Assembly: GCF_014385085.1 (NCBI RefSeq) | Contig: NZ_JACRTD010000004.1 | Span: 62,001-126,000 of the forward strand | Source of the DNA: Youxingia wuxianensis | Lineage (GTDB): Bacteria > Bacillota > Clostridia > Oscillospirales > Ruminococcaceae | Direction: 5' to 3' | Length of the DNA: 64,000 nucleotides | Shown here: positions 18,026-26,730 of the stretch, piece after piece | Layout: every line of letters begins with the position of its first letter | Position numbering within the stretch: position 1 is the first letter of the stretch | The notes under the pieces: generated by a model | Database searches by the model: none | Told to the model about the DNA's origin: nothing | The model's input: the letters and a program-made list of their open reading frames with translations, nothing else | Translations under genes and position numbers: made by a program

Positions 18026-18166
18026 TTAACTTTTGTGGCAAGTCTGTGAATGAGGGCATCCGCTGCAGCCACAGCCGCATCCGCCGTCCTTGTGATTTTT
18101 AAAGCTCTTATAAGCTGCGAAAATCATCGCGCCGATCACAATGGTCCCTATAATCCATGTTGCCAT
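18026..18166 (-). CDS. FeoB-associated Cys-rich membrane peptide
   Basis: A 46-residue frame starting 13 bases after feoB, with AAGGAGG before its ATG. It has one N-terminal membrane helix (MATWIIGTIVIGAMIFAAY) and then a cysteine-dense tail (CGCGCSGCPH...C). This is the recognised small family that accompanies FeoB in Firmicutes; it probably helps hand over or shield ferrous iron at the FeoB exit, though its exact role is unproven. Confidence 0.9.
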   Translation of the reverse strand: MATWIIGTIVIGAMIFAAYKSFKNHKDGGCGCGCSGCPHSQTCHKS

Positions 18167-18178
18167 AAATAAGCCTCC

Positions 18179-20329
18179 TTAATTGACCTGCTGTACTGTT
18201 TTTACAGGAATATTCCTGTTTGGATTATAGCTTCTAAACATCAGCCATAGGATAGCGATGATACAGACGCATCCCAGAACCGCTCCCATACCAAACCCTT
18301 TACCTAAGAAAATCACAGAGCCTAATTGGTTGATAATAAACGCCATAACATATGCAAGCCCGGTTTGGTAAGCCAGGGTAATCCCGGTCCATTTCCAGCC
18401 GCCCATCTCACGTTTGATCGCTCCGATTGCCGCAAAACAAGGGGCGCACAACATATTGAACACCATGAAAGAATAGGCGCTTACCATTGTAAACATTCCC
18501 GCTACGCTCTGCAACAGCATCGGATCTTCTTCTGTCGCCTCACCAAGCCCAAACAGAACCCCAAATGTACTCACTACATTTTCTTTTGCCACCAGCCCGG
18601 TCACAGTGGCAACCGCCGCCTGCCATGTTCCAAATCCCAACGGAGCAAAGATCGGCGCGATAAAAGAGCCAACTGCCGCCAAAAGACTTTGGCTTTCTTC
18701 CACCATCCCGAAGTTACCGTTGGCAAAGCCGAAGCTGCTCAAAAACCAAATCACGCCGCAGGCCACAAAGATTACCGTACCCGCTTTGATAATAAAGGCT
18801 TTTCCTCTCTCCCACATGTGGATAAAAACGCCTTTGGGAGCTGGGAAATGGTATTGGGGAAGCTCCATGACAAAAGGAGCCGGATCGCCTGCAAAGAGTC
18901 TTGTCTTTTTTAGAATAATTCCCGAAAGGATTACCATAGCAATTCCTAAAAAATACATGGAAGGCGCTACCCAGGAAGCCTCTGGGAAGAGAGCCCCGGC
19001 AATTAAAGCGATGATCGGAAGTTTGGCGCCACATGGGATGAATGTGGTCACCATAATCGTCATTTTACGATCCTTTTCATTTTCTATGGTTCTAGTCGCC
19101 ATAATACCGGGGACTCCGCATCCGGAGCTAATGAGCATTGGGATGAAGCTCTTGCCGGACAGTCCAAATTTGCGGAAGATGCGGTCCATAATAAAAGCAA
19201 CCCTGGCCATATAACCGCAGTCCTCCAGAATGGAAAGAAAGAAGAACAATATGAACATCTGAGGCACGAAGCCGAGGACGGCTCCCACGCCGCCAATGAT
19301 TCCATCTACAATCAACCCTTCCAGCCAGGGCGCCGCCCCTACTGCCGCCAGGCCCGCAGTTGCCCACTCGGTAATATATCCGCCGAACAGAACATCGTTG
19401 GTCCAGTCGGTGACAATAGTACCCAGGGAGGTAACCGACACATAATATACCAGCCACATAACTGCCGCGAAAATGGGAAGAGCCAGCCAGCGGTTGGTCA
19501 CCACCCGGTCAATCTTATCCGAAAGGGTCATTCCCGGGCGTTTTTTATGTACACAGTTCTGGATTAATTGGCGAATATATTCATACCGCTCATTGGTAAT
19601 GATACTTTCGCTGTCGTCGTCCAATTGTTTTTCACAATCTGCAATAATATCATCAATCCGCTGTTTTATATCAGAAGAAAGGGTAAAGTAGTCCCCCACC
19701 TTTTCATCTCTTTCAAACAGTTTGATCGTGTACCAACGCATCAGTTCCGGTTTCACCTGCTGGCTAATCTGATCCCCTATCGCTTCTAATGCATCTTCTA
19801 CTACGCGACTGAAGTTATGCTGGGGGGGAGTGTGCGCCCCCTTTTGAGCCAGCATAATCGCTCGGTTAGCTACTTCCATGGATCCAACGCCTTTCAGTGC
19901 GGAGGTTTCAACAACCGGGCAGCCAAAGGCTGCCGCCAGTTTTTGAGCATCAATACGATCCCCGCTTTTTTTAACAATATCCATCATATTCAAAGCGATT
20001 ACCATGGGGATTCCCGCTTCTGCAAGCTGGGTAGTCAGATACAAATTGCGTTCAATATTGGTAGCGTCTACAATATTGATAATCGCATCCGGGCGTTCTC
20101 CTAAAAGGAAATCCCGACTTACGACTTCTTCCAGAGTGTAAGGAGAAAGAGAATAAATTCCCGGAAGGTCTACAATCCGTACATCCTTATGATCGCGCAG
20201 TTTTCCTTCCTTTTTTTCTACGGTTACCCCAGGCCAGTTTCCCACATATTGGGAACTTCCGGTAAGATCGTTAAACATTGTCGTCTTGCCGCAGTTGGGG
20301 TTACCCGCCAATGCTATTTTTATTGACAT
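18179..20329 (-). CDS. feoB: Ferrous iron transporter FeoB
   Basis: A 716-residue membrane protein with an N-terminal GTPase domain (GNPNCGKT at 8-15, DLPGIYSLSPY, NMMD) followed by a helical regulator domain and two Gate regions with the family cysteines (SGCGVPG and MLCAPCFAAIG). It imports Fe(II). It is preceded by two FeoA genes and followed by the Cys-rich helper peptide. A perfect DtxR-type palindrome sits 17 bases before the start codon. Confidence 0.97.
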   Translation of the reverse strand: MSIKIALAGNPNCGKTTMFNDLTGSSQYVGNWPGVTVEKKEGKLRDHKDVRIVDLPGIYSLSPYTLEEVVSRDFLLGERPDAIINIVDATNIERNLYLTTQLAEAGIPMVIALNMMDIVKKSGDRIDAQKLAAAFGCPVVETSALKGVGSMEVANRAIMLAQKGAHTPPQHNFSRVVEDALEAIGDQISQQVKPELMRWYTIKLFERDEKVGDYFTLSSDIKQRIDDIIADCEKQLDDDSESIITNERYEYIRQLIQNCVHKKRPGMTLSDKIDRVVTNRWLALPIFAAVMWLVYYVSVTSLGTIVTDWTNDVLFGGYITEWATAGLAAVGAAPWLEGLIVDGIIGGVGAVLGFVPQMFILFFFLSILEDCGYMARVAFIMDRIFRKFGLSGKSFIPMLISSGCGVPGIMATRTIENEKDRKMTIMVTTFIPCGAKLPIIALIAGALFPEASWVAPSMYFLGIAMVILSGIILKKTRLFAGDPAPFVMELPQYHFPAPKGVFIHMWERGKAFIIKAGTVIFVACGVIWFLSSFGFANGNFGMVEESQSLLAAVGSFIAPIFAPLGFGTWQAAVATVTGLVAKENVVSTFGVLFGLGEATEEDPMLLQSVAGMFTMVSAYSFMVFNMLCAPCFAAIGAIKREMGGWKWTGITLAYQTGLAYVMAFIINQLGSVIFLGKGFGMGAVLGCVCIIAILWLMFRSYNPNRNIPVKTVQQVN

Positions 20330-20345
20330 GGTGCTCCTCCTTTTA

Positions 20346-20361
20346 GTTAGTTTGCACTAAC
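20346..20361. promoter_or_regulatory. DtxR-type operator before feoB
   Basis: GTTAGTTTGCACTAAC is an inverted repeat with GTTAGT and ACTAAC arms, lying between feoA and feoB. It matches the TTAG...CTAA core of iron boxes, suggesting a second internal controlled promoter. Confidence 0.7.
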
Positions 20362-20402
20362 TTTAGCTTCTAAAATAAACACAGCCTCTGGTCGTGTTTT
20401 AT

Positions 20403-20624
20403 CTACTTAACCTCAATCAGATCTGCATCCGCTTTTCGGATAGAAAGCTCATAATTTCTTACCGTAATTTCAATCGGGTCCCCTAACGGCGCTACCTTCC
20501 GGACAAAAATCGGAGTGCCCTTGGTGATCCCCATATCCATAATTCTCCGCTTGATGGCTCCGCTGCCATTAATCTTGGTCACTGTCACCGTACTGTTGCA
20601 GCCGGTAGTCTTGAGTGTTTTCAT
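20403..20624 (-). CDS. feoA: FeoA-family protein (second copy)
   Basis: A 73-residue SH3-like FeoA domain protein (KINGSGAIKRRIMDMGITKGT, split here as KINGSGAIKRR then IMDMGITKGT; ending in DADLIEV). FeoA proteins bind the cytoplasmic part of FeoB and are needed for Fe(II) uptake. It lies 73 bases upstream of feoB, the gap holding an iron box, and 10 bases after the other feoA. Confidence 0.92.
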   Translation of the reverse strand: MKTLKTTGCNSTVTVTKINGSGAIKRRIMDMGITKGTPIFVRKVAPLGDPIEITVRNYELSIRKADADLIEVK

Positions 20625-20634
20625 ATTATGCCTC

Positions 20635-20844
20635 CTACACCATAATCCGATTTGCCATACTTTTACTGATAGCGATCCTGGCGTCTTTCACATTTACAAT
20701 CATGTTGCCGCCCATTTCCGCAACCACCGTAACATCACCACCAATAGTAAATCCCAATTCACCTAAAAACCGCCGGGTATCATCTTTACCCTTAATCTGT
20801 TTAATCTTATTGATTGTCCCTTGGGGCGCAAATGTCAGCGGCAT
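20635..20844 (-). CDS. feoA: FeoA-family protein (first copy)
   Basis: A 69-residue FeoA-like protein. The ATG at 20844 is chosen because GGAGGGAGG lies just before it; an ATG ten codons earlier has no site and would overlap an iron box at 20867. The sequence (TINKIKQIKGKDDTRRFL, LGFTIGGDVTV) is more divergent than the second FeoA, and such split FeoA pairs are common in Clostridia. It is the first gene of the operon, facing the DtxR-type regulator. Confidence 0.88.
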   Translation of the reverse strand: MPLTFAPQGTINKIKQIKGKDDTRRFLGELGFTIGGDVTVVAEMGGNMIVNVKDARIAISKSMANRIMV

Positions 20845-20866
20845 GATAATAATTCCTCCCTCCAAA

Positions 20867-20921
20867 TTAGCCATAGCTAACCACCATCCCTAAAATTATG
20901 AGTTAGTTTTCCCTAACTCAT
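20867..20921. promoter_or_regulatory. Two DtxR-type operators before the feo operon
   Basis: TTAGCCATAGCTAA (20867-20880) and a 9-base-arm palindrome ATGAGTTAG...CTAACTCAT (20898-20921) lie between the divergent feoA and regulator genes. Both carry the TTAG...CTAA core. They would let the regulator control the feo operon and perhaps itself when iron is plentiful. Confidence 0.75.
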
Positions 20922-21043
20922 TTAACAGCACTAGTTTACCACGGCTAACTCGACTTGTCAAGCGTCTTGCAAGGAATAATTGTGATCGGAGAAAATTTGT
21001 GTTATGATGTACATAAATTCATTGTGCGGAGGCGTCATTTCTC

Positions 21044-21460
21044 ATGAAATTGCAAGAATCTGGGGAAAATTACCTGGAGACAATTTTTATTTTGCATAAA
21101 CGGACAGGCTTTGTTCGGTCGATTGATATTGCCATGGAGCTGGGTTTTTCCAAGCCCAGCGTCAGCCACGCAGTGGGGCTTTTGAAAAAAGACGGTTATC
21201 TTGTGGTAGGCGGAAAAGGGGAAATTTCCCTGACGGAAAAAGGCCGCTTTGTAGCGGAAAAGATTTATGAACGCCATCGTCTATTGCGCCAGTACCTGGT
21301 GGCGCTGGGCGTCAGCGAACAGACCGCTGAGAAAGACGCCTGCCGGATTGAGCATGTGATCAGCGAAGAAAGCTTTGAGAAAGTAAGACAGCACGTCCAA
21401 AAAGCCTGTGGTCTGTTGGAAAAAGCAGACGGCGGCTATTCCCCGGTTTCCAAAGTATAA
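21044..21460 (+). CDS. DtxR/IdeR-type iron-dependent repressor
   Basis: A 138-residue protein with an N-terminal winged helix (residues 1-65; SKPSVSHAVGLLKKDGYL) and a dimerisation/metal domain. The metal segment reads ACRIEHVIS, with Cys100, Glu103 and His104 in the pattern of DtxR/IdeR iron repressors; the manganese regulator MntR has Glu in place of this Cys. It lacks the C-terminal SH3 domain of full DtxR, as usual for short Firmicutes members. Divergent from feo with iron boxes between them. Confidence 0.9.
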   Translation: MKLQESGENYLETIFILHKRTGFVRSIDIAMELGFSKPSVSHAVGLLKKDGYLVVGGKGEISLTEKGRFVAEKIYERHRLLRQYLVALGVSEQTAEKDACRIEHVISEESFEKVRQHVQKACGLLEKADGGYSPVSKV

Positions 21461-21546
21461 AACTAAATTACCGCCGGCCTTTGCGCCTGCGCCGACGGGA
21501 ACGTTCCTTTCTCTGTACCGCGCCTGCTGTCTGCTGCCTATAAATC

Positions 21547-21578
21547 AAAAGCCGCCTGGTTTCTCAGGCGGCTTTTCT
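21547..21578. terminator. Bidirectional terminator
   Basis: A 12-base stem (21547-21558 with 21565-21576) with A/T flanks between the convergent regulator gene and eutW; it ends the 14-kb ethanolamine operon. Confidence 0.8.
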
Positions 21579-21579
21579 A

Positions 21580-22983
21580 TTATTCCAGTTTAAAATCGAA
21601 GTACGTCTGGGTTCCCCTCTCTCCAGTGGTTACGCGCAGTTTTCCATGAAGATTGTCTTCCACCATGGTTTTGATAATCTCCAGCCCCAGATGATTTTTC
21701 CCAATAAGCTCGGGAGTATAACCGCATCCGTCGTCCAATACCGCTGCGGAGCAGTATAAAATTCCCTTGGTCAGCTGGATTTCCACCCGCCCCTTATCCT
21801 TTTTGGAAAAACCGTGCTCCAGAGAGTTGGATATCAGCTCGTTTAGAACAATTGCAATGGAAACCGCTCTATCGCTGTCCACAAGCAGATCGTCCCCGCC
21901 TACCGAAATTTCAATCTCTTTCCCCTCCGGAACCGCATACCGCAGCAGGTTCTCCCGAATACGCTGAGCAAGGGCAAGCAGACTTATCCGTTCATTGTCC
22001 ACACTGCCGCACAAAATTTCATGGATTGCGCTGATACTGCCTACCCGCCCGATATTTTCCTGCAGAGCGGCTATCGTTTCCGGGCAGGAGCTGCGTCGGG
22101 CCTGCATACTAAGCATGCTGACAATCGTTTGCAGACTGTTTTTAATCCGATGATGCATCTCCTGCACTACCACGGATTTGGAAATCAGCTCCTTTTCCTT
22201 GCGTTTAATATCCGTTACGTCCTCTAAAAGCATCACCAGACTAATATCGCTCTCCTGAGAGGGAAGCTTGTATTTTATCTTTAGGGTTCTCTCCCCCACT
22301 TCAGTTTCATACTCAGTAATCCTTCCCGCAAGAATGTCGTCGATTTTCCCGCCGCAATCCAGCGACAAGTCGTCAAAGCAAAATCCTACGATTACCTCGC
22401 CGAATCCCAGCTCGCCATAAATTTTCCGAGCCTCCGAATTGACAAAAGAGGCCACTCGGTTTTTATTAAAAATTACTATCCCGTCGCTGACATGATTGGT
22501 AATAAGGCTGGAGCTTTGCGCGCCGCTCAACAAGTTATCGGTCAACTGTTCGGCAGTTTCTTTGAGCTCCCGAAGTCTTTCGTTCTCTATATAAATATTG
22601 GTAAAATCTTTCTCTTTTACAATTACAGCGATAATTTTTCCCTGGTTGTTTTTCACCGGCACAGTGTATTGCTTCACAATCCGATTTTCCTGGGTCACCC
22701 CTTTTAAATCCCGTACTACCATATTATTTTTTAACGCGTGAAATACCGCCGGCTCGTTTCGGGGCAATACAATTTCCCCCACAATACGGTTATGATACAA
22801 GGATTTCGCCGGTTTGGCGTGGGCGGCTACCACTCCGTATTCTTCCCCAGGAGCAAAACAGTCGATAAATAAGTCTGTCCCCGAAAGATCGGCAAAATAC
22901 TGCATCTGTTCTTCCAGCCGCTCCAGCTGAAGGATCTCCTCCTGGGTTAGCTGCGTGTACTGCAAACACAGTTTTCTCAGCAT
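21580..22983 (-). CDS. eutW: Ethanolamine sensor histidine kinase EutW
   Basis: A 467-residue soluble kinase: N-terminal sensory region of the Firmicutes EutW type (1-150), a PAS-like segment (about 155-260), a HisKA_2 segment with EMHHRIKNSLQ (phospho-acceptor probably His278) and a HATPase_c domain. In Enterococcus EutW responds to ethanolamine and phosphorylates EutV, which then prevents premature transcription termination. Here eutW is the last gene of the operon while eutV is the first, 12 kb apart; they are usually adjacent. Confidence 0.88.
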   Translation of the reverse strand: MLRKLCLQYTQLTQEEILQLERLEEQMQYFADLSGTDLFIDCFAPGEEYGVVAAHAKPAKSLYHNRIVGEIVLPRNEPAVFHALKNNMVVRDLKGVTQENRIVKQYTVPVKNNQGKIIAVIVKEKDFTNIYIENERLRELKETAEQLTDNLLSGAQSSSLITNHVSDGIVIFNKNRVASFVNSEARKIYGELGFGEVIVGFCFDDLSLDCGGKIDDILAGRITEYETEVGERTLKIKYKLPSQESDISLVMLLEDVTDIKRKEKELISKSVVVQEMHHRIKNSLQTIVSMLSMQARRSSCPETIAALQENIGRVGSISAIHEILCGSVDNERISLLALAQRIRENLLRYAVPEGKEIEISVGGDDLLVDSDRAVSIAIVLNELISNSLEHGFSKKDKGRVEIQLTKGILYCSAAVLDDGCGYTPELIGKNHLGLEIIKTMVEDNLHGKLRVTTGERGTQTYFDFKLE

Positions 22984-22995
22984 CGCTCTCTCCCC

Positions 22996-23433
22996 TTACT
23001 CGGCAATTCCAAGATATTTTCTGACCTCATCCACACCAATGTTTTGAGTACTGCTGATTTTGAACACTTTTTCACATCCGGCCAATTCCAATTTTGCCAT
23101 GGCCTGCAAAACTTCCTCTTCATTTTGCACCAAATCAATTTTTGTTGCAAGCCCTATTGTGGGACGATTAAACATTCCGCTAATATTGGGGGCGAAAAAG
23201 CACTGCGGATCCGTACAGTCCTGCACTAAAATCACCACATCCGCATCGGCGGCGGTAACTACCAGCGCCCGGTAAAGGGCCCGGTTTTCCACATATTCCC
23301 CAGGGGTGTCAATCGCGTTGTCGATAATTTCAATCGCCTGGGTCTTTTTATATTTTATCTCATGATGATGCAGCACCTGACAAAAACTGGTTTTGCCGGC
23401 GCTGGTGCGTCCTATAAGCATAATTCGTTTCAT
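22996..23433 (-). CDS. eutP: EutP small GTPase-like protein / acetate kinase
   Basis: A 145-residue P-loop protein. The ATG at 23433 follows AAGGAG by eight bases and is preferred to a GTG at 23442. It shows the P-loop GRTSAGKTS, KKTQAIE, DTPGEY and the TKIDL base-recognition motif of EutP/PduV proteins, some of which have acetate kinase activity. It follows eutS closely and precedes eutW by 12 bases. Confidence 0.9.
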   Translation of the reverse strand: MKRIMLIGRTSAGKTSFCQVLHHHEIKYKKTQAIEIIDNAIDTPGEYVENRALYRALVVTAADADVVILVQDCTDPQCFFAPNISGMFNRPTIGLATKIDLVQNEEEVLQAMAKLELAGCEKVFKISSTQNIGVDEVRKYLGIAE

Positions 23434-23445
23434 AAAGGCCACTCC

Positions 23446-23793
23446 TTAACTGCGGGTCATTGGAGCAGGGGTAAACCCAAGCTGACTGCATAAAACATCC
23501 AGCACCGCCGCCAGGGAGGCCTGTACGCTTTCCACATCCCCAGAAATAACCACCGAACCGCTGAACCGGTCTACAAAAGCAATGCTCACCGCCGCGGCCT
23601 TGGTAGCTACGTCGGCGGCGATAATCGCCGCTTCACTTGGAGTGATCGTGAGAATGCCGATAGCGCCCTGCGTACCATCTACAATTCCGAGTTTTTTATA
23701 TAAGTCGGCCACCGGATTGGCGATCAAATGAGCCAGCGTTACCTGTTTTCCAGGAACAAATTCCTGTATTATCCGCTGTTTTTCTTCACTCAT
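23446..23793 (-). CDS. eutS: Microcompartment shell protein EutS
   Basis: A 115-residue circularly permuted BMC-domain hexamer subunit ([17 protein letters not shown] at the start, [20 protein letters not shown] in the middle, [15 protein letters not shown]). EutS forms bent hexamers at shell edges. It lies between the PduT-like trimer gene and eutP. Confidence 0.95.
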   Translation of the reverse strand: MSEEKQRIIQEFVPGKQVTLAHLIANPVADLYKKLGIVDGTQGAIGILTITPSEAAIIAADVATKAAAVSIAFVDRFSGSVVISGDVESVQASLAAVLDVLCSQLGFTPAPMTRS

Positions 23794-23819
23794 CGGCGTT
23801 CCCTCCTTTTTAAATTAAC

Positions 23820-24365
23820 TTAGTACAGCGTCTGGAAAATTTCCATATGGGGGCTAGGGATAACCACCTTGCTTACCAGCATCCCGTTCTCTTCTCCCTG
23901 TTTTGCTCCAGCATCCACGCTGGCTTGCACCGCGGCCACCTCGCCGGTCATAATCACATAGGACTTTCCGCCGATTCCCGTACCCAGACGTACTTCCAAC
24001 AGGGTGACATCCGCCGCTTTCACCGCCGCATCCGCACCTTGAATAGAGGCCGTTACGCTGAAAAATTCCAATACCCCCACCGCATTGACCTGTTGGGGCA
24101 GGGTTGTCATATTAATCGCCTCTATCACCTGGGGATGAACCCGCGGGATAATCAGTTTATCCACCACGTTCGCCTGGCCGATCGTCTCCCCCGCGTCCAG
24201 AGAGGATTGTACCGCCGCTACTTCCCCGCTGATAAGAATATGATATTTCCCTGGGCAACTGGGTTTTGCGGTCACTAGGCGCACCTGGGCCGTCTTGAGC
24301 ATGGCGTCCGCCGCTTCAATACCTTTGGCGATACTGTTCAGTTCCAAAAAACCGATGGTAATCAT
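23820..24365 (-). CDS. pduT: Tandem-domain BMC-T shell protein, PduT-like
   Basis: A 181-residue protein with two BMC domains (about 3-88 and 94-178) that forms pseudohexameric trimers. Cys37 in PSCPGKY matches the PduT cysteine (ICPGKF) that holds a [4Fe-4S] cluster in the central pore. Its start overlaps the stop of the PduS-like gene as ATGA, indicating translational coupling and supporting a PduS-PduT electron-transfer unit through the shell. Confidence 0.9.
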   Translation of the reverse strand: MITIGFLELNSIAKGIEAADAMLKTAQVRLVTAKPSCPGKYHILISGEVAAVQSSLDAGETIGQANVVDKLIIPRVHPQVIEAINMTTLPQQVNAVGVLEFFSVTASIQGADAAVKAADVTLLEVRLGTGIGGKSYVIMTGEVAAVQASVDAGAKQGEENGMLVSKVVIPSPHMEIFQTLY

Positions 24366-25717
24366 TTGGTTTCCCTTCTTTCAATCACAACTCTTTCCCC
24401 TACGGATACCACCGTCCCGTCGATACTGGCATGGATATTGGCGCCCAGCGCTTTTTGTGGTTTTTTCCCGATCAGCTGGCCGCATACAACCTTTTCCCCT
24501 GCCTTTACTACAGCTTCGCTGGGCGCGCCAATATGCTGTCTCAAAGGAATTTCTACATGGGAGGGCTGTATCTCCTTTAGTTCATCGATCTGGTAATCAT
24601 AGTATTTTACCACGCCTAACCGGGCGGCGATACGTTTGGAAGGGATCCGCCGGTATTCCCGCTCATCCCGGGCGAAAACCGGCTCTTCCTGAGATTTTTG
24701 ATATTTGATTTTGGCCTGGGCCAAAGCTTGTTTCACATAAACGTTCACCTGCCGGGGATGAAGCCCCATAGGACAGGCAAAGGTTTCACATACGCCGCAT
24801 TCACTGCAGATTTGGGCCTGGCGAATATCAAAATCCTCCAGCAGCTCGGTTACGTCTGCATTATAGGCGAGTTTTCGCATAATCTTATGGGGCCGCAGGG
24901 GATGTCCGGTTAAGTACCGGGGGCACATCTCTGTGCAGTTGCTGCATTGGATACAAGCGGATTTCGCCCGGTTGAGAATACTGCGCAGCGGCGTCTCCCG
25001 CCCGGATACCAGGGCCGCCTGCTTGGGAAGCAGGATAATTCCCGAGGTGGTTTTACTCACCACTTGTGCGCGGGCCTCTTCTTTCCCAAACAATTTCCCC
25101 ATCAAGGGGCCTCCGGCAATCACCATATAATCCTCCAGCAAAGCGCCTCCCGCCGCCTGAATACAATCCTCAAATCCTGCGCCTAAAGGGGCATACACCA
25201 CCGTCGGGTGGGCTACCTCTCCGGTAACCGTCAGATATTTATGGGTGAAGTTCTTTCCCTGCATGGCCTCAAACACAGCGTACATGGTGGCAATATTGGA
25301 GACCACCGCACCCACATCCAGCGGTATCCCCGCGGGTGGGACCGTACGTCCGGTCACATCGCACACCATGATTTGTTCATCTCCGGCAGGGTAGAAGTTT
25401 TTCATTTCATACAAATGAACCGAGCTGTTTTTTTCCTGGATCGCTTTCGTAAGAGAGGCAATCTCTTCTTTGTAAGTGCATTTTAAAGCGATAAATATTT
25501 TTTCTGCCCCAATCTGTTTGGCTGTTTCTTCCACCGCCTGGATAATCTGGGGAGCTTTATGAATCATCAGGTACCGGTCGGTACGCAAAAGGGGTTCGCA
25601 TTCCGCTCCGTTGATAATCAGGTATTCCACCTGGCAGCCAAGTTTTACATGGGTAGGAAAACCCGCGCCGCCGCAGCCAACAATCCCTGCTCCCTCGATA
25701 ATTTCTAACAGTGACAT
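24362..25717 (-). CDS. pduS: PduS-like SLBB/4Fe-4S flavoprotein
   Basis: A 451-residue RnfC-like protein: an N-terminal nucleotide/FMN-binding part (GIVGCGGAGFPTHVK, INGAECEPLL), an SLBB domain, two Cys clusters CIQCSNCTEMCP and CSECGVCETFACP for [4Fe-4S] centres, and a C-terminal barrel-sandwich part (about 375-451). PduS reduces cobalamin or recycles NADH by passing electrons across the shell. Being coupled to the Fe-S trimer gene supports this here. Confidence 0.9.
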   Translation of the reverse strand: MSLLEIIEGAGIVGCGGAGFPTHVKLGCQVEYLIINGAECEPLLRTDRYLMIHKAPQIIQAVEETAKQIGAEKIFIALKCTYKEEIASLTKAIQEKNSSVHLYEMKNFYPAGDEQIMVCDVTGRTVPPAGIPLDVGAVVSNIATMYAVFEAMQGKNFTHKYLTVTGEVAHPTVVYAPLGAGFEDCIQAAGGALLEDYMVIAGGPLMGKLFGKEEARAQVVSKTTSGIILLPKQAALVSGRETPLRSILNRAKSACIQCSNCTEMCPRYLTGHPLRPHKIMRKLAYNADVTELLEDFDIRQAQICSECGVCETFACPMGLHPRQVNVYVKQALAQAKIKYQKSQEEPVFARDEREYRRIPSKRIAARLGVVKYYDYQIDELKEIQPSHVEIPLRQHIGAPSEAVVKAGEKVVCGQLIGKKPQKALGANIHASIDGTVVSVGERVVIERRETK

Positions 25718-25729
25718 TCTTCCACCCTC

Positions 25730-26002
25730 TTATATTCCTACTTCCACACTGTCAATGATACCCACAATAGCCGCGTCAATGGGCAGATTGTCATTTCCAA
25801 ACGCCCGGCGGGCGGTGCTTCCGCTGACTACCAGTACTTTTTCCCCGATACCGGCGCCTACCACATCAGCGGCGACCAGCGTATTCTCTTTCTTTTTGCC
25901 GCTGGCGTGGTCCACCTGCTGCACTACCATCAGTTTCATACCGTTAAGTTCCGCTTCCTTTTTGGTCGCCCATACATGGCCCACCACTTCGCATATCAGC
26001 AT
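25730..26002 (-). CDS. eutN: Microcompartment vertex protein EutN
   Basis: A 90-residue EutN/CcmL-type protein (MLICEVVGHVWATKK, VGAGIGEKVLVVSGS, DAAIVGIIDSVE). These pentamers cap the vertices of the polyhedral shell. AAGGAGGC precedes the ATG; it is 12 bases upstream of the PduS-like gene. Confidence 0.95.
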   Translation of the reverse strand: MLICEVVGHVWATKKEAELNGMKLMVVQQVDHASGKKKENTLVAADVVGAGIGEKVLVVSGSTARRAFGNDNLPIDAAIVGIIDSVEVGI

Positions 26003-26014
26003 TTCGCCGCCTCC

Positions 26015-26677
26015 TTAAATAAATTCTATTTCATATCCCCGCAGCACGTCCCGTGCCAATGGGGTAATCATTGTGCCTCCCGGAAGTTTTATTTTTCCAT
26101 CCGCCGCGCCGTTTATCAGCTCCTGAGCTTCCCTGGCGCAGAGCACCTTCGACGGACCTTTCGCCGCAGAAGACGCTTTAGGGGAGGCCGGACGGCAGGA
26201 CAGCCAGTTTTCTATTTCTGCCAGGGACCCGATTTTAATATCAAATTCCCGCAGCCTTTGCACATAACCTTCCAGCACCTGATAAAACCGCTTGTTGGCC
26301 GTCTGTTTGTACTGCCGATAGGTTAATGCGCTTTCCAGCAGATACACCGGTATCCCGCACAGCAGCGCTTTTCCCACCGCGCAGGAAAAGGGGCGGCTGT
26401 CTCTTGCCAGCGCCACATCGGAAAGCTGAGCGTTGGTAAGGCCGGTGATTATTACCCCCTGATATTTATGAATATCGCCGTCACGAGCGTAATCTTCCTG
26501 CTGATACAGCCGGTATTTCTCCAGCAATTTGGCGCCTAACGGCTGCAGTTCTCCCAGCACCAGCACGGGGATTTGCCCTGTACAAACGGTCGGTTCCTGG
26601 ACACGGGGAAACTCTCCCAGGGCCTTTATCACCTCTTTTGTAATCGCCTCAATAAGCTGCGGGCTAATTTGTGCCAT
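26015..26677 (-). CDS. Ethanolamine-locus protein of unknown function
   Basis: A 220-residue protein of a family seen only in Firmicutes ethanolamine loci (the eut_hyp type). The first ~20 residues (ISPQLIEAITKEVIKALG) form an amphipathic helix followed by a short linker, like a lumen-targeting encapsulation peptide. The body contains a flavoprotein-like alpha/beta pattern (IPVLVLGEL, GVIITGLTNAQLSDVALA, GKALLCGIPVYLLE) and a C-terminal LPGGTMITPLARD segment. It may be an enzyme or cofactor-handling protein inside the compartment; function is not known. Confidence 0.75.
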   Translation of the reverse strand: MAQISPQLIEAITKEVIKALGEFPRVQEPTVCTGQIPVLVLGELQPLGAKLLEKYRLYQQEDYARDGDIHKYQGVIITGLTNAQLSDVALARDSRPFSCAVGKALLCGIPVYLLESALTYRQYKQTANKRFYQVLEGYVQRLREFDIKIGSLAEIENWLSCRPASPKASSAAKGPSKVLCAREAQELINGAADGKIKLPGGTMITPLARDVLRGYEIEFI

Positions 26678-26697
26678 GGGAAAACCTCCTTTTCTTT

Positions 26698-26717
26698 GCC
26701 GGGGAAGCTTCCCCGGC
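26698..26717. repeat. 20-base palindrome inside the eut operon
   Basis: A perfect G+C-rich palindrome between pduL and the unnamed eut gene. There is no T-run on the transcribed strand, so it is unlikely to be a full terminator. Confidence 0.5.
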
Positions 26718-26730
26718 TTATCTTCATGTC

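Noticed and set aside
18326..19214. Long open frames opposite feoB, the eut genes and hppA
   Set aside because: They are antisense shadows of strongly conserved genes with no ribosome site and no recognisable domains.
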